From: Natrinema versiforme JCM 10478 | Lineage (GTDB): Archaea > Halobacteriota > Halobacteria > Halobacteriales > Natrialbaceae | NCBI RefSeq assembly: GCF_000337195.1 | Contig: NZ_AOID01000047.1 | Location: 77,335-141,334 of the forward strand | Direction of reading: 5' to 3' | DNA: 64,000 nt | Shown: positions 35,506-45,664 of the stretch, piece by piece | How positions within the stretch are numbered: position 1 is the first letter of the stretch | Layout of the letters: each line of letters opens with the position of its first letter | Notes under the pieces: generated by a model | What the model saw: only the letters and a program-made list of their open reading frames with translations | Databases searched by the model: none | Told to the model about the DNA's origin: nothing | Position numbers and translations under genes: made by a program

Positions 35506-35934
35506 GGGCCTCTCGGACGCCGGTTCTCCCCTGATTCCGATAGACGACCGTCTGCCGTCGCCCTCGAGCGGTCGCTTCCCTCCGTTGTCGCCACTGCACA
35601 CTCAAGAGCACGGGAGTACCACAGGAACGGATACCTGCTCCCGAACACCTTATTCGTTCGAAAGGTTCCGATACACTAATGTCGGCCACTAACGTTAAAT
35701 AGAATGTCGGCAGAGCCGACCGATGGCATCACAGGGGATATGGGGGACACGGAGCATCGCCACGCGACGATCTCCCTGCTGCCGACGTGTACACCCTTTC
35801 CGTACCCGACGACCCGGAAGCGACTGCTATCGCCGCGAGCGGTCTCCGTCTGCTCTCGAGGCACCTTTCATCACTGACCCTCAGACGACACATTCAGGCC
35901 GTCGATACAACCCGTCGCATCCCCTTTTGCCCGT
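35506..35934. other. Intergenic, no gene recognised
   Basis: About 430 bp. ATGTCGGC occurs twice (35680-35687 and 35704-35711) around a TATA-like GTTAAATAG near 35693-35701. No coding region with protein-like composition was recognised before the ATG at 35935. Confidence 0.4.
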
Positions 35935-37134
35935 ATGGACGACACGGACCTCGAGTCGGCCGTCTACACCGGCCCCGACGCGACGGCCGAGCCGGAGACG
36001 TACGCCGAGCAGGCGCGCCGGCGCGCCGAAACCGAACGCGAGGCCATCGAGTGGGCCGTCGCCGAACTCGAGTCGCTGATCGCCGACGCCGATGTCGACC
36101 TCGAGCCGCTGCTCGACTATGCGCGGCGGAGTCAGGAGAGCCTCCCGGATCGGCACCGGCGGGCCTACGAGGCGATGGCCGAGACCCTCGACGTCGATCC
36201 GGACGTCTACGAGGTCTACGCCCTCGCGTACAGCGATCTCTGTGACGAACTGGCCGACGAACCCGCCGCCGATCCCTCGCGGGGATGTACGAACGCGCTC
36301 GTGTCGCCGCCGCGGACCGGCGGGGACGGCCCGCTCGTGCTCAAGAACCGCGACATCGCGGGGCGGGGTGCCCGGCCCAAATCGATCGTCGAACAGCCGC
36401 CGATCAATGACTACCACGGCTTTCTCACGGTCGATACCTGCGGCACGGTGATGCTCTACAAGGGCGTCAACGATCGGGGGCTGGTCGCGGCGAATACCTA
36501 CATCGACGCGAACCGGGACGATATCGAACCCGAGGACCAGTACCGCAACGGCACCGTCGTCCGGCGCGTGCTCGAGGAGTGCGCCACCGTCGCGGACGCT
36601 CGGACGCTCCTCGAGTCGCTCCCGACGCGACAGCTGATGGCCCAGACGCTGTTTCTGGCCGACGAAACCGACGCCGTCTTGCTCGAGGTGAACCCCCTCG
36701 AAGAGCAGATCGTGGTCGACGACGGAGACGCCATCACCCGGACGAATCATTTCGTCCGGTCGCGCTCTGACGACACCGAGAGTTCGCGCCGTCGCCGCCA
36801 GCGTGCGGTGGAGTTACTCGCAGCGGGCGGCGACAAGATCGATCGTGAATATCTCTGGCGGCTCGCGGCGGATCACGCGAACGGGCCGGGCGACGACTCG
36901 ATCTGCCGGCATCCGGAGCCGGGAACGGACGAGTACGCCTTCGGCCAACTCACGACCGCGAGCGCGGCGGTGTTCGAGGGCGGGTCGCCGACGGTCGAGG
37001 TCGCGATGGGGAACCCCTGTGAGACCGAGCCGACGCGGTGTTCGTTCGGCGACGACGTTCCGATGGCGCTGCGGACGGGCGACCTGTGGCTCGAGCGGCT
37101 GCGATCGGGTCGCGGGGTCCCGTCGAATCGCTGA
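35935..37134 (+). CDS. C45-family autoproteolytic acyltransferase/hydrolase
   Basis: A 399-residue Ntn-hydrolase of the acyl-CoA:6-aminopenicillanic acid acyltransferase (AAT, peptidase C45) family. The self-cleavage site is GCTNALVSPP (Gly-Cys-Thr, Cys near residue 122), which would become the N-terminal nucleophile; VLKNRDIAGR, DYHGFLTVDTCGTVMLYKG, NDRGLVAANTYID and ITRTNHFVR are family blocks. The first 120 residues are an acidic helical pro-region. Actual substrates in archaea are unknown; antibiotic biosynthesis should not be assumed. Confidence 0.85.
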   Translation: MDDTDLESAVYTGPDATAEPETYAEQARRRAETEREAIEWAVAELESLIADADVDLEPLLDYARRSQESLPDRHRRAYEAMAETLDVDPDVYEVYALAYSDLCDELADEPAADPSRGCTNALVSPPRTGGDGPLVLKNRDIAGRGARPKSIVEQPPINDYHGFLTVDTCGTVMLYKGVNDRGLVAANTYIDANRDDIEPEDQYRNGTVVRRVLEECATVADARTLLESLPTRQLMAQTLFLADETDAVLLEVNPLEEQIVVDDGDAITRTNHFVRSRSDDTESSRRRRQRAVELLAAGGDKIDREYLWRLAADHANGPGDDSICRHPEPGTDEYAFGQLTTASAAVFEGGSPTVEVAMGNPCETEPTRCSFGDDVPMALRTGDLWLERLRSGRGVPSNR

Positions 37135-37231
37135 CCGAGCGAGGGCTCTCCGCGTCGGCGTCGCTCTGGGTAGGCTTCGCTGCGCTGACCGCTAGTTCAC
37201 CACAGAAATCTGCGAATCCCGTCGCCGATCG

Positions 37232-38341
37232 TCAGGCCCGAACGCGGCGCTGCTCGAGGTCGGCCTCGAGCCGATCGGCGGCCCGAAGTCGCAGCCGCTT
37301 CGCGTGCCGTTCGGAGAGCCGATCGTCGGGCATGCGGTCGACGAGCGGGTCGTACTCCGCGGGCGTAAAGCCGAGCCCGCGCAGGTAGTCCCGGACCGCG
37401 GGGTCCTCGATTCCGTCGCGGATGGCCGTGTCGGTGACCGACTCGACGGTCTCGAACTCGGGGAGGGTGAGCGGTTCGCCGGCCGCGTTCGAATCGATGA
37501 TCGCGTCCGATCGACTGGGCGAGTCCGGCCCGCCGACGACCGTTCCGCAGTCGTCCGCGCGGACAACGATCGACCGGACCGCCGCTGCAAGCTGGAGGAC
37601 CTGACTCGGCAGGGCCGCGTCGGGCGAGCGCCACTCGACCGTCGGCATCGCCTTCCGCAGCCGGACCGGGTTCCACGCCGCCTCGTAGGGACCGAATTCG
37701 CTCTCGAGGGTCTCCGGATCGACGCCGCGCTCGAGCGCGCGCTCGCGAAACGAGTCGAAGTCGTCCTCGAGCCGCTGCTCCCATTCGCCGACGCTGTCGA
37801 CGTAGGGCTGAAGCTGGCCCTGTTCGGGACAGGCCGCGTAACACGAGCGCCGGTAGAGGTACGGGCGGGCGCACTCGAGGATGCGTTCGCCGCGGTGGTG
37901 GGCGGCGCTGGTGACCAGCGAGAAGGCCGGGTCGATCGCGGTCAGGGCGTTGAGCTGATCGGCGACGTTCGACTGTTCGAAGTGGATATGCGTCCCGGCA
38001 CAGACCCGGGCGTCGTCGAAGGCCGGCCCGACGATCCGTCGCTGGAGGTCGGTGCTCTCCTTCTCGCGATAGGGGATGTCGGCCGGCGTGGCGGACAGCG
38101 GCGTCGCTAGCGGGACGAGTCGCTTGTCCTGCTCCCGTGCCGCGTCGACGACGCGACTGATCCGACCGCGGAACTCCTCGCGGAGGTCGGCCATCGACCG
38201 GCAGGGGGTTGTCTTGATCTCGAGCATCGGCTCGACGAACTCGGGATCGACTTGGTCCGAAACGTCGAGCAGTGAGTCGGGCGGGACCAGATCGCCGTCG
38301 GTATCGACGACCCAGTACTCCACCTCGAGGCTTGTGTTCAT
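37232..38341 (-). CDS. gshA: Glutamate--cysteine ligase (GshA-like)
   Basis: A 369-residue member of the GCS2/YbdK carboxylate-amine ligase family that makes gamma-glutamylcysteine, the main low-molecular thiol of haloarchaea. EVEYWVVDTDGDLVPP (substrate Glu), EIKTTPCRSMADLREEF, RVCAGTHIHFEQSN (metal/ATP site), YLYRRSCYAACPEQG and PTVEWRSPDAALPS (catalytic Arg) are visible. Start MNTSLEVEYW at 38341 chosen over an upstream frame because it begins exactly at the family N-terminus. Divergent from a flavoprotein, with a palindrome between them. Confidence 0.88.
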   Translation of the reverse strand: MNTSLEVEYWVVDTDGDLVPPDSLLDVSDQVDPEFVEPMLEIKTTPCRSMADLREEFRGRISRVVDAAREQDKRLVPLATPLSATPADIPYREKESTDLQRRIVGPAFDDARVCAGTHIHFEQSNVADQLNALTAIDPAFSLVTSAAHHRGERILECARPYLYRRSCYAACPEQGQLQPYVDSVGEWEQRLEDDFDSFRERALERGVDPETLESEFGPYEAAWNPVRLRKAMPTVEWRSPDAALPSQVLQLAAAVRSIVVRADDCGTVVGGPDSPSRSDAIIDSNAAGEPLTLPEFETVESVTDTAIRDGIEDPAVRDYLRGLGFTPAEYDPLVDRMPDDRLSERHAKRLRLRAADRLEADLEQRRVRA

Positions 38342-38505
38342 GGATATCTCTTTGATGCGTACCGAACGGCCCTCGAGCCAGCCGTCACCGGGCCGCCCGC
38401 TGGCAGTTCGCTCGTCGGATGCGTTCGTAGGGCCGACCCGAGCCAATGAATTGAGCCTGCGTGCGCAGGCCGTGAGACCCGGTCACAATCCCGTCGAGCC
38501 GCTTT

Positions 38506-38520
38506 GATCACGGTGTGATC
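38506..38520. promoter_or_regulatory. Candidate operator palindrome GATCAC-N3-GTGATC
   Basis: A perfect 6-bp inverted repeat with 3-bp spacer in the 260-bp divergent region between gshA and the flavoprotein gene. A second palindrome GCCTGCG-TG-CGCAGGC is at 38455-38470. Either could bind a regulator controlling both directions; no family is assigned. Confidence 0.45.
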
Positions 38521-38601
38521 CGGGCCACTAACACTGATGTCACCCGGTTGCTCGAGGGTTGCTACTAGATTGATACAGCTGCGGTAACATCGTGTAACTA
38601 T

Positions 38602-39210
38602 ATGAGCGACGAGACGACTGCGGACGATGCGTCAGTGATCGTTGTCGGCGGCGGCCCCGCCGGACTGAGTGCGGCTCTTTTCGCCCGGAAGAACGGGCTC
38701 GAGACGACCGTCTTCGACACGGACGAGACGTGGATGCACAAGGCCCACCTGTTCAACTACCTCGGCCTCGGCTCGGTCGGCGGCAGCGAGTTCATGGCGA
38801 CGGCCCGCCAGCAGGTCGACGACTTCGGCGTCGACCGCCGACAGGGCGAGCCCGTGACCGCCGTCAGCGAGGCCGGCGACGGCTTCACGGTCGAGACCGA
38901 GGAAGACCAGTACGAGGCAGACTTCGTCGTCCTCGCGACGGGCGCGAACCGCGACCTCGCGGAGGATCTCGGCTGTGAGCTCACCGAGGAGGGCACCGTC
39001 GACGTCGGCGTCGAGATGGAGACCAGCGTCGAGGGCGCGTACGCGACCGGCGCGATGGTCCGCGCCGAGGAGTGGCAGGCCGCGATCGCCGTCGGCGACG
39101 GTGCCGCCGCAGCACTCAATATCCTCTCGGACATCAAGGGCGAACACTACCACGACTTCGACGTTCCCGCGGACGCCGAGCGCGTCTTCGGCGAACACAT
39201 CGCGGAGTAA
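38602..39210 (+). CDS. Thioredoxin-reductase-like FAD-dependent oxidoreductase, short form
   Basis: A 202-residue flavoprotein with the FAD dinucleotide loop VIVVGGGPAGLSAALFARKNG, a second FAD element DFVVLATGANRDLAEDLG, and the C-terminal GAYATGAMVRAEEWQAAIAVGDGAAAALNIL typical of TrxB-like enzymes. It lacks the NADPH-binding domain and the CxxC redox pair of true thioredoxin reductase, so it likely serves another electron-transfer or reductase role. It diverges from gshA, which hints at a thiol link but does not prove one. Confidence 0.85.
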   Translation: MSDETTADDASVIVVGGGPAGLSAALFARKNGLETTVFDTDETWMHKAHLFNYLGLGSVGGSEFMATARQQVDDFGVDRRQGEPVTAVSEAGDGFTVETEEDQYEADFVVLATGANRDLAEDLGCELTEEGTVDVGVEMETSVEGAYATGAMVRAEEWQAAIAVGDGAAAALNILSDIKGEHYHDFDVPADAERVFGEHIAE

Positions 39211-39263
39211 TCGCGACGAGTCCGCGATCGATCAGCGCCGACTCACAATCGATTCCATTCACC

Positions 39264-39887
39264 ATGTCTAACGAACCCACCAACCCAGTCACGCCTGAAC
39301 TGCCCGATAGCCCCGTCCACACCAGAGGGACCGACCACATCACCATCTGGGGGAGCAACGAGGCGGACACGATCGAGTTCTACCAGGACATCCTCGGGAT
39401 GCCGCTGGTCCTTCGCCAGCCGAACCTCGACGACCCCTCGCAGACCCACCTCTTCTTCGACACGGGCGACGGCCGCATCCTGACGTTCTTCGTCAGCGAC
39501 GACCGCCCGTCGAACCGCCGCGGCCAGCGCGGCGGCACCGGTGCCGTCCACCACCTCTGTTTCAGCATCGACCCCGACGAGTACGAGGACACGATGGAGG
39601 CACTCGAGGAGGCGGGCCACCAGTACAACGTCTTCGACCGCGGCATCTTCCACTCGATCTATACCACGGACAACAACGGCCTCGTCATCGAACTCTCGAC
39701 GGACAAGTACGAGTTCCCCGACGAGCGCCGCGGCGAAGTGCTGGCCAAAGCACAGGAACTCCGCGAGGCAGACGGGGCTGACTACGCCAAGGACGAACAC
39801 CTCCGCGGTGCGATCGAAGCCCTCGGCATCGAACTCGTCGAACACGACCTCCCCGAGGCCAGCGCCGGCGTCGGTGGTGTCGAATGA
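39264..39887 (+). CDS. VOC family (glyoxalase/dioxygenase-like) protein
   Basis: A 207-residue vicinal oxygen chelate protein. The paired beta-alpha-beta-beta-beta modules run DHITIWGSNEADTIEFYQDILGMPLV and AVHHLCFSIDPDEYEDTMEALEEAG, with metal ligands His of TDHIT, His of VHHLC and Glu of GLVIELST; FDRGIFHSIYTTDNNGLVIEL is dioxygenase-like. It is co-transcribed with an alpha/beta hydrolase whose ATG overlaps its stop, the pairing seen in ring-cleavage or glyoxalase-type operons. Substrate unknown. Confidence 0.88.
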   Translation: MSNEPTNPVTPELPDSPVHTRGTDHITIWGSNEADTIEFYQDILGMPLVLRQPNLDDPSQTHLFFDTGDGRILTFFVSDDRPSNRRGQRGGTGAVHHLCFSIDPDEYEDTMEALEEAGHQYNVFDRGIFHSIYTTDNNGLVIELSTDKYEFPDERRGEVLAKAQELREADGADYAKDEHLRGAIEALGIELVEHDLPEASAGVGGVE

Positions 39888-40531
39888 GCGCCGACGACCG
39901 CGTCGACGGCCCCCATCAGAATCAGCAACTCGTCACGGGCGGGGCCGACCTCGCGGACGCCGAGGCGGCGCTCGTGCTCACCCACGGCCGCGGCGCGACC
40001 GCCCGCGGGATGATCCAGATGGCCGGCGAGATCCACCGGGACGGCGTCGCCCTCCTCGCCCCGCAGGCCGCTCGCCAGACGTGGTATCCGAACTCGTTTC
40101 TCGCGCCGGTCGAGCGCAACGAGCCCGGCCGCTCGTCGGGGCTGCAGGCGATCAGTGACGCCATCGACGAGGCCAACGACGCCGGGATCCCGACCGACCG
40201 CATCATGCTGGTCGGCTTCTCGCAAGGCGGCTGTCTCGCCAGCGAGTTCCTCGCGCGCAACCCGCGACGCTACGGCGGCCTCGCCGCCTTCTCCGGCGGG
40301 CTCATCGGCGAGGACCTCGACGACGAGTACCCCGGCGACCTCGAGGATACCCCGGTCTTCCTCGGCTGTAGCGATGTCGACCCGCACATCCCCGAAGAGC
40401 GGGTTCACGACACGGCCGACGTCCTCGAGTCGATGAACGCCGACGTGACCAAACGGCTGTACGAGGGGATGGGCCACGGCATCAACGAGGACGAGATGGA
40501 GTACGTCGCCGGGATGGTCGCCGAGTTATAG
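39884..40531 (+). CDS. Phospholipase/carboxylesterase family alpha/beta hydrolase
   Basis: A 215-residue serine hydrolase. The nucleophile elbow is VGFSQGGCLASEF (Ser near residue 117), with LVLTHGRGATARGM for the oxyanion hole, FLGCSDVDPHIPEERV carrying the Asp, and YEGMGHGINEDE carrying the His. Members cleave carboxylic or thio-esters of acyl groups. Overlaps the VOC gene by 4 bp. Confidence 0.92.
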   Translation: MSADDRVDGPHQNQQLVTGGADLADAEAALVLTHGRGATARGMIQMAGEIHRDGVALLAPQAARQTWYPNSFLAPVERNEPGRSSGLQAISDAIDEANDAGIPTDRIMLVGFSQGGCLASEFLARNPRRYGGLAAFSGGLIGEDLDDEYPGDLEDTPVFLGCSDVDPHIPEERVHDTADVLESMNADVTKRLYEGMGHGINEDEMEYVAGMVAEL

Positions 40532-40552
40532 ACTGCCTGTACCGACTCCGAC

Positions 40553-40969
40553 TCAGCGCATTACCGTGACCGGGACGGGCGAGCGACGGACGATCGTTTC
40601 GGCGACGCTGCCGAGCAGGACCCGCGAGAGTCCAGACCGGCCGTGGCTCCCGATGATGATGTGATCGATGTCGTTGTCTTCCGCGAAGCGAACGACTTCG
40701 CGCGCGGGTTTCCCGACCGCGGTCTCGGTCCGAAAGTCGCGATCGGAATCACTGATGATCGCCGTGATTTCTTCGGGTAGCTCCGTCGAGACTTCCTCTT
40801 CGCGGTCCCGGAACCACTCCTGTGCGGCCATAATCCCGGCTCCCGTCGAGCCGTCCGCGGCCTCGATGACGCGCAACAAGACGATCTCGTCGTCGGGATA
40901 CGTCGTGAACGCGTGTTCGACCGCCTTCTGTGCGGGTGCGGAGCCGTCGTAGGCGACGAGGATTGCCAT
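40553..40969 (-). CDS. Universal stress protein, UspA family
   Basis: A 138-residue single-domain Usp: ILVAYDGSAPAQKAVEHA at the start (Asp nucleotide contact), IIIGSHGRSGLSRVLLGSVAETIVRRSPVPVTVM at the end, containing the ATP-binding GxxGx9GS pattern. Start 40969 fits the family N-terminus (MAILVAYDGS). Alone on this strand. Confidence 0.94.
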   Translation of the reverse strand: MAILVAYDGSAPAQKAVEHAFTTYPDDEIVLLRVIEAADGSTGAGIMAAQEWFRDREEEVSTELPEEITAIISDSDRDFRTETAVGKPAREVVRFAEDNDIDHIIIGSHGRSGLSRVLLGSVAETIVRRSPVPVTVMR

Positions 40970-41044
40970 ACGTGTAACTGGAATCTCATAAATATAAATC
41001 CGCCCGGTAATTGTGATTTCCAACCGCTCGAGACGATCGCCCCG

Positions 41045-41556
41045 TTAGTGGCGGAGGACCGGTTCCGATTGCTTCTGTTGCTCGGCGTGGATGTACCACA
41101 GGAACTCGTCGACCTGATCGCCGCTCGAGATGGTCAACGAGAACGAGGCGGACCCGCTTGCGGACACCGCCAAGACCTGTCGGCGACGATAGTACGCGTA
41201 TCCGATACACGCGGCCCCGGCGAGCAAGAAGAGGACGCCCGCATCACTCGCGTCCGAAAGGACCCCGGATAGTCCGATGAGCGCGGCGATGGCACCGAGT
41301 ATCAGGGCCGGGAGGTTGAGTTTCGTCCCGTACTCGACCGAACTGATTTTCTCGAGCGGGATGTACTGGAAGTTGAACCCGTCCCCGACCTCGGTCTGTT
41401 GAATCAGCCGTTCGTCCGTGAGATACCACGTCGTAACCCCGAACCCGAACGGGACTTGATCCAGTTCAGGAGGCCCCTCGGACGGAACGAGAGTTGGTAC
41501 GAGATCTCCTCGCTGTTCATCATGTACCGTTGCACGCGGTCGGTACTCTGCGACAT
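41045..41556 (-). CDS. PH-domain-like membrane protein, apparently frameshifted near its N-terminus
   Basis: The long frame encodes a PH-like domain (FGVTTWYLTDERLIQQTEVGDG, FQYIPLEKISSVEYGT) plus two membrane helices (LILGAIAALIGLSGVLSD, AGVLFLLAGAACIGYAY) and a tail. Its only upstream start is TTG at 41569, misplaced relative to the TATA-like TAATATCC (41583-41590). An ATG at 41556 in the next frame has ideal spacing and reads MSQSTDRVQRYMMNSEEISY, then QLSFRPRG, and would join the main frame if the run of four G (plus-strand C at 41474-41477) had one more base. So the gene, or its sequence, has a one-base deletion there. Confidence 0.7.
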
Positions 41557-41665
41557 ATTTCGGAATCAAACTGATCAGTGAAGGATATTATGGCCGCCTC
41601 GGATCGGGGCGGTCGAGAATAGCGGTCCGCTTCGGTGATTTGTCTCGTTTTCTCGAGGGTTTCGC

Positions 41666-42769
41666 TCAGACCTCGCCTTCCTCGAAGCCGTCTTCGAACC
41701 GGAAGGTACCGTTCCGCTGGACCACTTCGCCGTCGACCTCGATGAAGGAATCCTCGCTCATGTCGACGATCATGTCGACGTGGACCGCGGAGTCGTTGGC
41801 CTCGTTGCCCTCGCCGACGGTGTCGTCGTAGGCGCGGCCGACGGCCATGTGGACGGTATCGCCCATCTTCTCGTCGAAGAGCATGTTGTAGGTGAACTGG
41901 TCGATGTCGCGGTTCATCCCGATGCCCAGTTCGCCGAGCCGGCGCGCGCCGTCGTCGGTGTTGAGGACTTCCGTGAGGACGTCCTCGTTTTTCGCCGCCG
42001 AGTGGGAGACGACCTCGCCGCCTTCGAACTCGAGGGAGACATCCGTGATCTCCCGGCCCTGATGGTACAGCGGCATGTCGAACAGGACCTCGCCCTCGAC
42101 GCTGTCGGGCTGTGGGGCGGTAAAGACCTCGCCGCCGGGGAGGTTGTGCTCGCCGTGGTCGTTCAGCGTCGGGTTGTTCTCGACGGACATCGTCACGTCC
42201 GTGGTGTCGCCGCTGACGATGCGGACCTCCTCGGCGGGGTCCATGATCTCGACCATGTTCTCCTGGTGGTCGCGCTGTGCGTCCCAGTCCTTGTTGACGG
42301 CGTCCCAGACGAAGTTCTCGTAGCCCTCCGTGCTCATCTCGGCGAGCTGGGCGTTGGCCGGCGCGGGATACTGCGTGAGACACCAGCGCTTCGAGAGCCG
42401 GTCCTCGAGGATCGGGCGCTGGGCCTGCTGGTAGGCCGCGCTGGTCTCGGGGTCGACGTCGCTGGTCTGGGTGGCGTTGTCCGTCGCCCGGATGGCGATG
42501 TAGACGTCCGTGTTCTGAATGAGCGCGAGTTCGTGTTCGGGGGTCTCGAACTCGCCGTCGGACGAGCGGAGGTACGCGCGCTGGCTGCGCTTTCCGGTCC
42601 GCTGGCTCGTGGTGACGGGATTCGCGCCCATCTCCCCGATCACTTCGTGCAGCGCGACGACCAGATCCTCGGCGACGGGGTGGGCGTCGACGACGACGTT
42701 GTCGCCCTCCTCCAAGTCGACCGAGTGGTTGGCGATGATCTGGGCGTGCTCGCGGATTCGCGGGTCCAT
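41666..42769 (-). CDS. M29 family aminopeptidase
   Basis: A 367-residue metallo-aminopeptidase of the AmpS/AmpT type. MDPRIREHAQIIANHSVDLEEGDNVVV is the family N-terminus; metal ligands are suggested by FEGGEVVSHSAAKNED (Glu), ELGIGMNRDIDQFTYNMLFDEKMGDTVHMAVGRAY (Glu, His) and DSAVHVDMIVDMSED (His, Asp). It cleaves N-terminal residues from peptides. Monocistronic. Confidence 0.93.
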   Translation of the reverse strand: MDPRIREHAQIIANHSVDLEEGDNVVVDAHPVAEDLVVALHEVIGEMGANPVTTSQRTGKRSQRAYLRSSDGEFETPEHELALIQNTDVYIAIRATDNATQTSDVDPETSAAYQQAQRPILEDRLSKRWCLTQYPAPANAQLAEMSTEGYENFVWDAVNKDWDAQRDHQENMVEIMDPAEEVRIVSGDTTDVTMSVENNPTLNDHGEHNLPGGEVFTAPQPDSVEGEVLFDMPLYHQGREITDVSLEFEGGEVVSHSAAKNEDVLTEVLNTDDGARRLGELGIGMNRDIDQFTYNMLFDEKMGDTVHMAVGRAYDDTVGEGNEANDSAVHVDMIVDMSEDSFIEVDGEVVQRNGTFRFEDGFEEGEV

Positions 42770-42852
42770 GCCCCGGTATTGAGCGGGGGAGGAAAAAACG
42801 GTTCGTGATTAGGAACTCGCCGACCGAGACGGTCGACGCTCGTCCGGACCCG

Positions 42853-43929
42853 TCAGTCGTCGGCCCACCCGTAGTCGTCAGGCTCGGACCCCGAATCGTC
42901 GCTCGAGAACCCGCCGGTCGACGCCGCCTCCTCGCCGGCGACATCCTCCCGGAAGAACGAGACCGTCGCGGCCGTCAGGACGAGTCCCAACGGGGCCGAG
43001 ACGCACAGCGCGAGCAGGAAGCCCGCGCCGCCGCCGCTCACGAGCAGGGAGAGCACCAGCGAGGCGACGACCGCTGCGAGGAGGTGCCAGAGCCCGAAGC
43101 TGAGGACCTGTCCGCCCGCCGTCGTAAGCTCGAGCGATCGGCGAAACGCCTCGAGCAGCGACGCGTCGGCCGCGACGAACAGGAACGGGACGGGATAGAA
43201 GACGTAGCTGAGGGCGACGATCACCGGAATCGCGAGCAGGATCAGCGGCGGCACGAGCACGAACAGCGGGAAGACGAGCACAAATGCGCCGGCGACGACG
43301 AGATTGTACAGGATGTATCGGGGCCCGTAGGTCACGATGCACGCGCCGACGGCGATCGGCTCGCCGCGGAGCCGCCGGTCGATCCCGCCGACGTACGCCG
43401 CCAGCAGGATTCCCGAGAGCGTCACGTACACGAGGACCGCGAGCCCGATCCAGCCCACCATCTCGAGACTGAGGGCCCCGAGGGGCAGATCGACGCTTCC
43501 GACGGCCGTTTCGATCGTCACGTCGGTGTCGACGGCTCCGGTCGACCCGACCGAGCCCGGCGAGCCACCGGTCGGTTCCGGCTCGCCCGGTGCCCCACCG
43601 AACGGCTCCCCGTACGCGGACCGCGAGGGCACTGCGGGCGGCTCCGGCGGGTCGGCCAACTGCCAGAGGGTCACGAGCGGCGTCGGAAAGGCGAACTCGA
43701 GGTTGATCGAGAACCCGCGCCCGGTCGGACCGAGCGCCCGTCGCACCTTCTCGAACTCGAGCAGCGCGGTGAACAGGGGAACCGAGGCGAACGGCCAGAG
43801 GTCGTCGAACCGATCGACGACGCGGGAAACGTGGCGCGCGAACGGGTTCGAACGCTCGGCACCAGCGCCGTCGGCTGCCGGCGGCGGGTCGTCGTCCGGC
43901 GGCGATCCGAAACCGGGATCGGGAACCAT
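42853..43929 (-). CDS. Multi-pass membrane protein, function unknown
   Basis: A 358-residue protein with a Pro/Asp-rich cytoplasmic N-terminus, a Gly/Pro/Ser linker around 90-135, then about six hydrophobic helices between 150 and 335 (MVGWIGLAVLVYVTLSGILL, YNLVVAGAFVLVFPLFVLV, LILLAIPVIVALSYVFYPVP, LLAAVVASLVLSLLVSGGGA and others) and an acidic tail. The block LEAFRRSLELTTAGGQVLSFGLW is reminiscent of DUF4013-like haloarchaeal proteins, but the match is not firm. Confidence 0.72.
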   Translation of the reverse strand: MVPDPGFGSPPDDDPPPAADGAGAERSNPFARHVSRVVDRFDDLWPFASVPLFTALLEFEKVRRALGPTGRGFSINLEFAFPTPLVTLWQLADPPEPPAVPSRSAYGEPFGGAPGEPEPTGGSPGSVGSTGAVDTDVTIETAVGSVDLPLGALSLEMVGWIGLAVLVYVTLSGILLAAYVGGIDRRLRGEPIAVGACIVTYGPRYILYNLVVAGAFVLVFPLFVLVPPLILLAIPVIVALSYVFYPVPFLFVAADASLLEAFRRSLELTTAGGQVLSFGLWHLLAAVVASLVLSLLVSGGGAGFLLALCVSAPLGLVLTAATVSFFREDVAGEEAASTGGFSSDDSGSEPDDYGWADD

Positions 43930-44094
43930 ACGCCGCCGTACTCATGACGCTCTATTGAACGTTTTCGTCTGTAGAGTTGTCGTCGCTCGAGGGCGCGATA
44001 CCGGCCGCTCGGCGGGACGCCGATTGCTCCTCCCGAAGAGACCCCCACCGCAGAGACGGCGGACTCTTTTACCCTCGTGGCGGTATCGATACGC

Positions 44095-45111
<1,017 letters not shown>

Positions 45112-45126
45112 CCGGTCGGTCGGCGG

Positions 45127-45273
45127 TCAGCGGTCGCCGCGCATTCCGTCGCGGAACTCGAGGACCGTCCGGCGCACGAGGAGATAGCCGAAGAAGACCA
45201 GCGACAGCAGGATCACGACGACCGCGATGATGACGGGGTCGTCGGGGATGAGACCGGTGATGGGATCCAGCAT
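45127..45273 (-). CDS. 48-residue single-pass membrane peptide
   Basis: A short gene on the minus strand: ATG at 45273, stop TGA at 45127-45129, encoding MLDPITGLIPDDPVIIAVVV then ILLSLVFFGYLLVRRTVLEF and RDGMRGDR. One hydrophobic helix (about residues 13-33) is followed by a positively charged stop-transfer segment, typical of haloarchaeal small membrane proteins. GTTAACC about 24 nt upstream on the minus strand is a candidate TATA. It is convergent with the threonine aldolase gene, 15 bp from its end. Function unknown. Confidence 0.7.
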   Translation of the reverse strand: MLDPITGLIPDDPVIIAVVVILLSLVFFGYLLVRRTVLEFRDGMRGDR

Positions 45274-45664
45274 ATGCCGCGGCTACACTGTCAGTGTGGT
45301 TAACCGTTTCGACCTCTCTCGGTTGAATCCGCGCCCGCGTCTCGGTAATGAAATCGATAACTAAAACCGACCTTTCAGCTTGCGCTGGCTATAACGTCGC
45401 CCGGTGTCTCGACTACAATAGGTCTCGATCCCTTCCCCGCCACCGATTCGAGGACCGTCCCTCGAGATCGAGGCCACCGTCCCCGACGATCACCCCCCTC
45501 CCGATCGCGCGGTCGCCCGTGTCAGTCCCCGTCTGACATCCCGGATCGACACGGGCGGCCGGCACCGATCGATCCCGATCGCAGCTCCGCCGGTCCCCGC
45601 TGGCGCTGTCGCTGGTTCTCTCTTCCGTTCCCCGCCGAACCGTCCTCCCCGCGGTCACGGCGAG
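45274..45664. other. Intergenic, no gene recognised
   Basis: About 390 bp between the small membrane peptide and the phosphoesterase. Apart from the peptide's promoter near 45297-45303, nothing was recognised. Confidence 0.4.
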
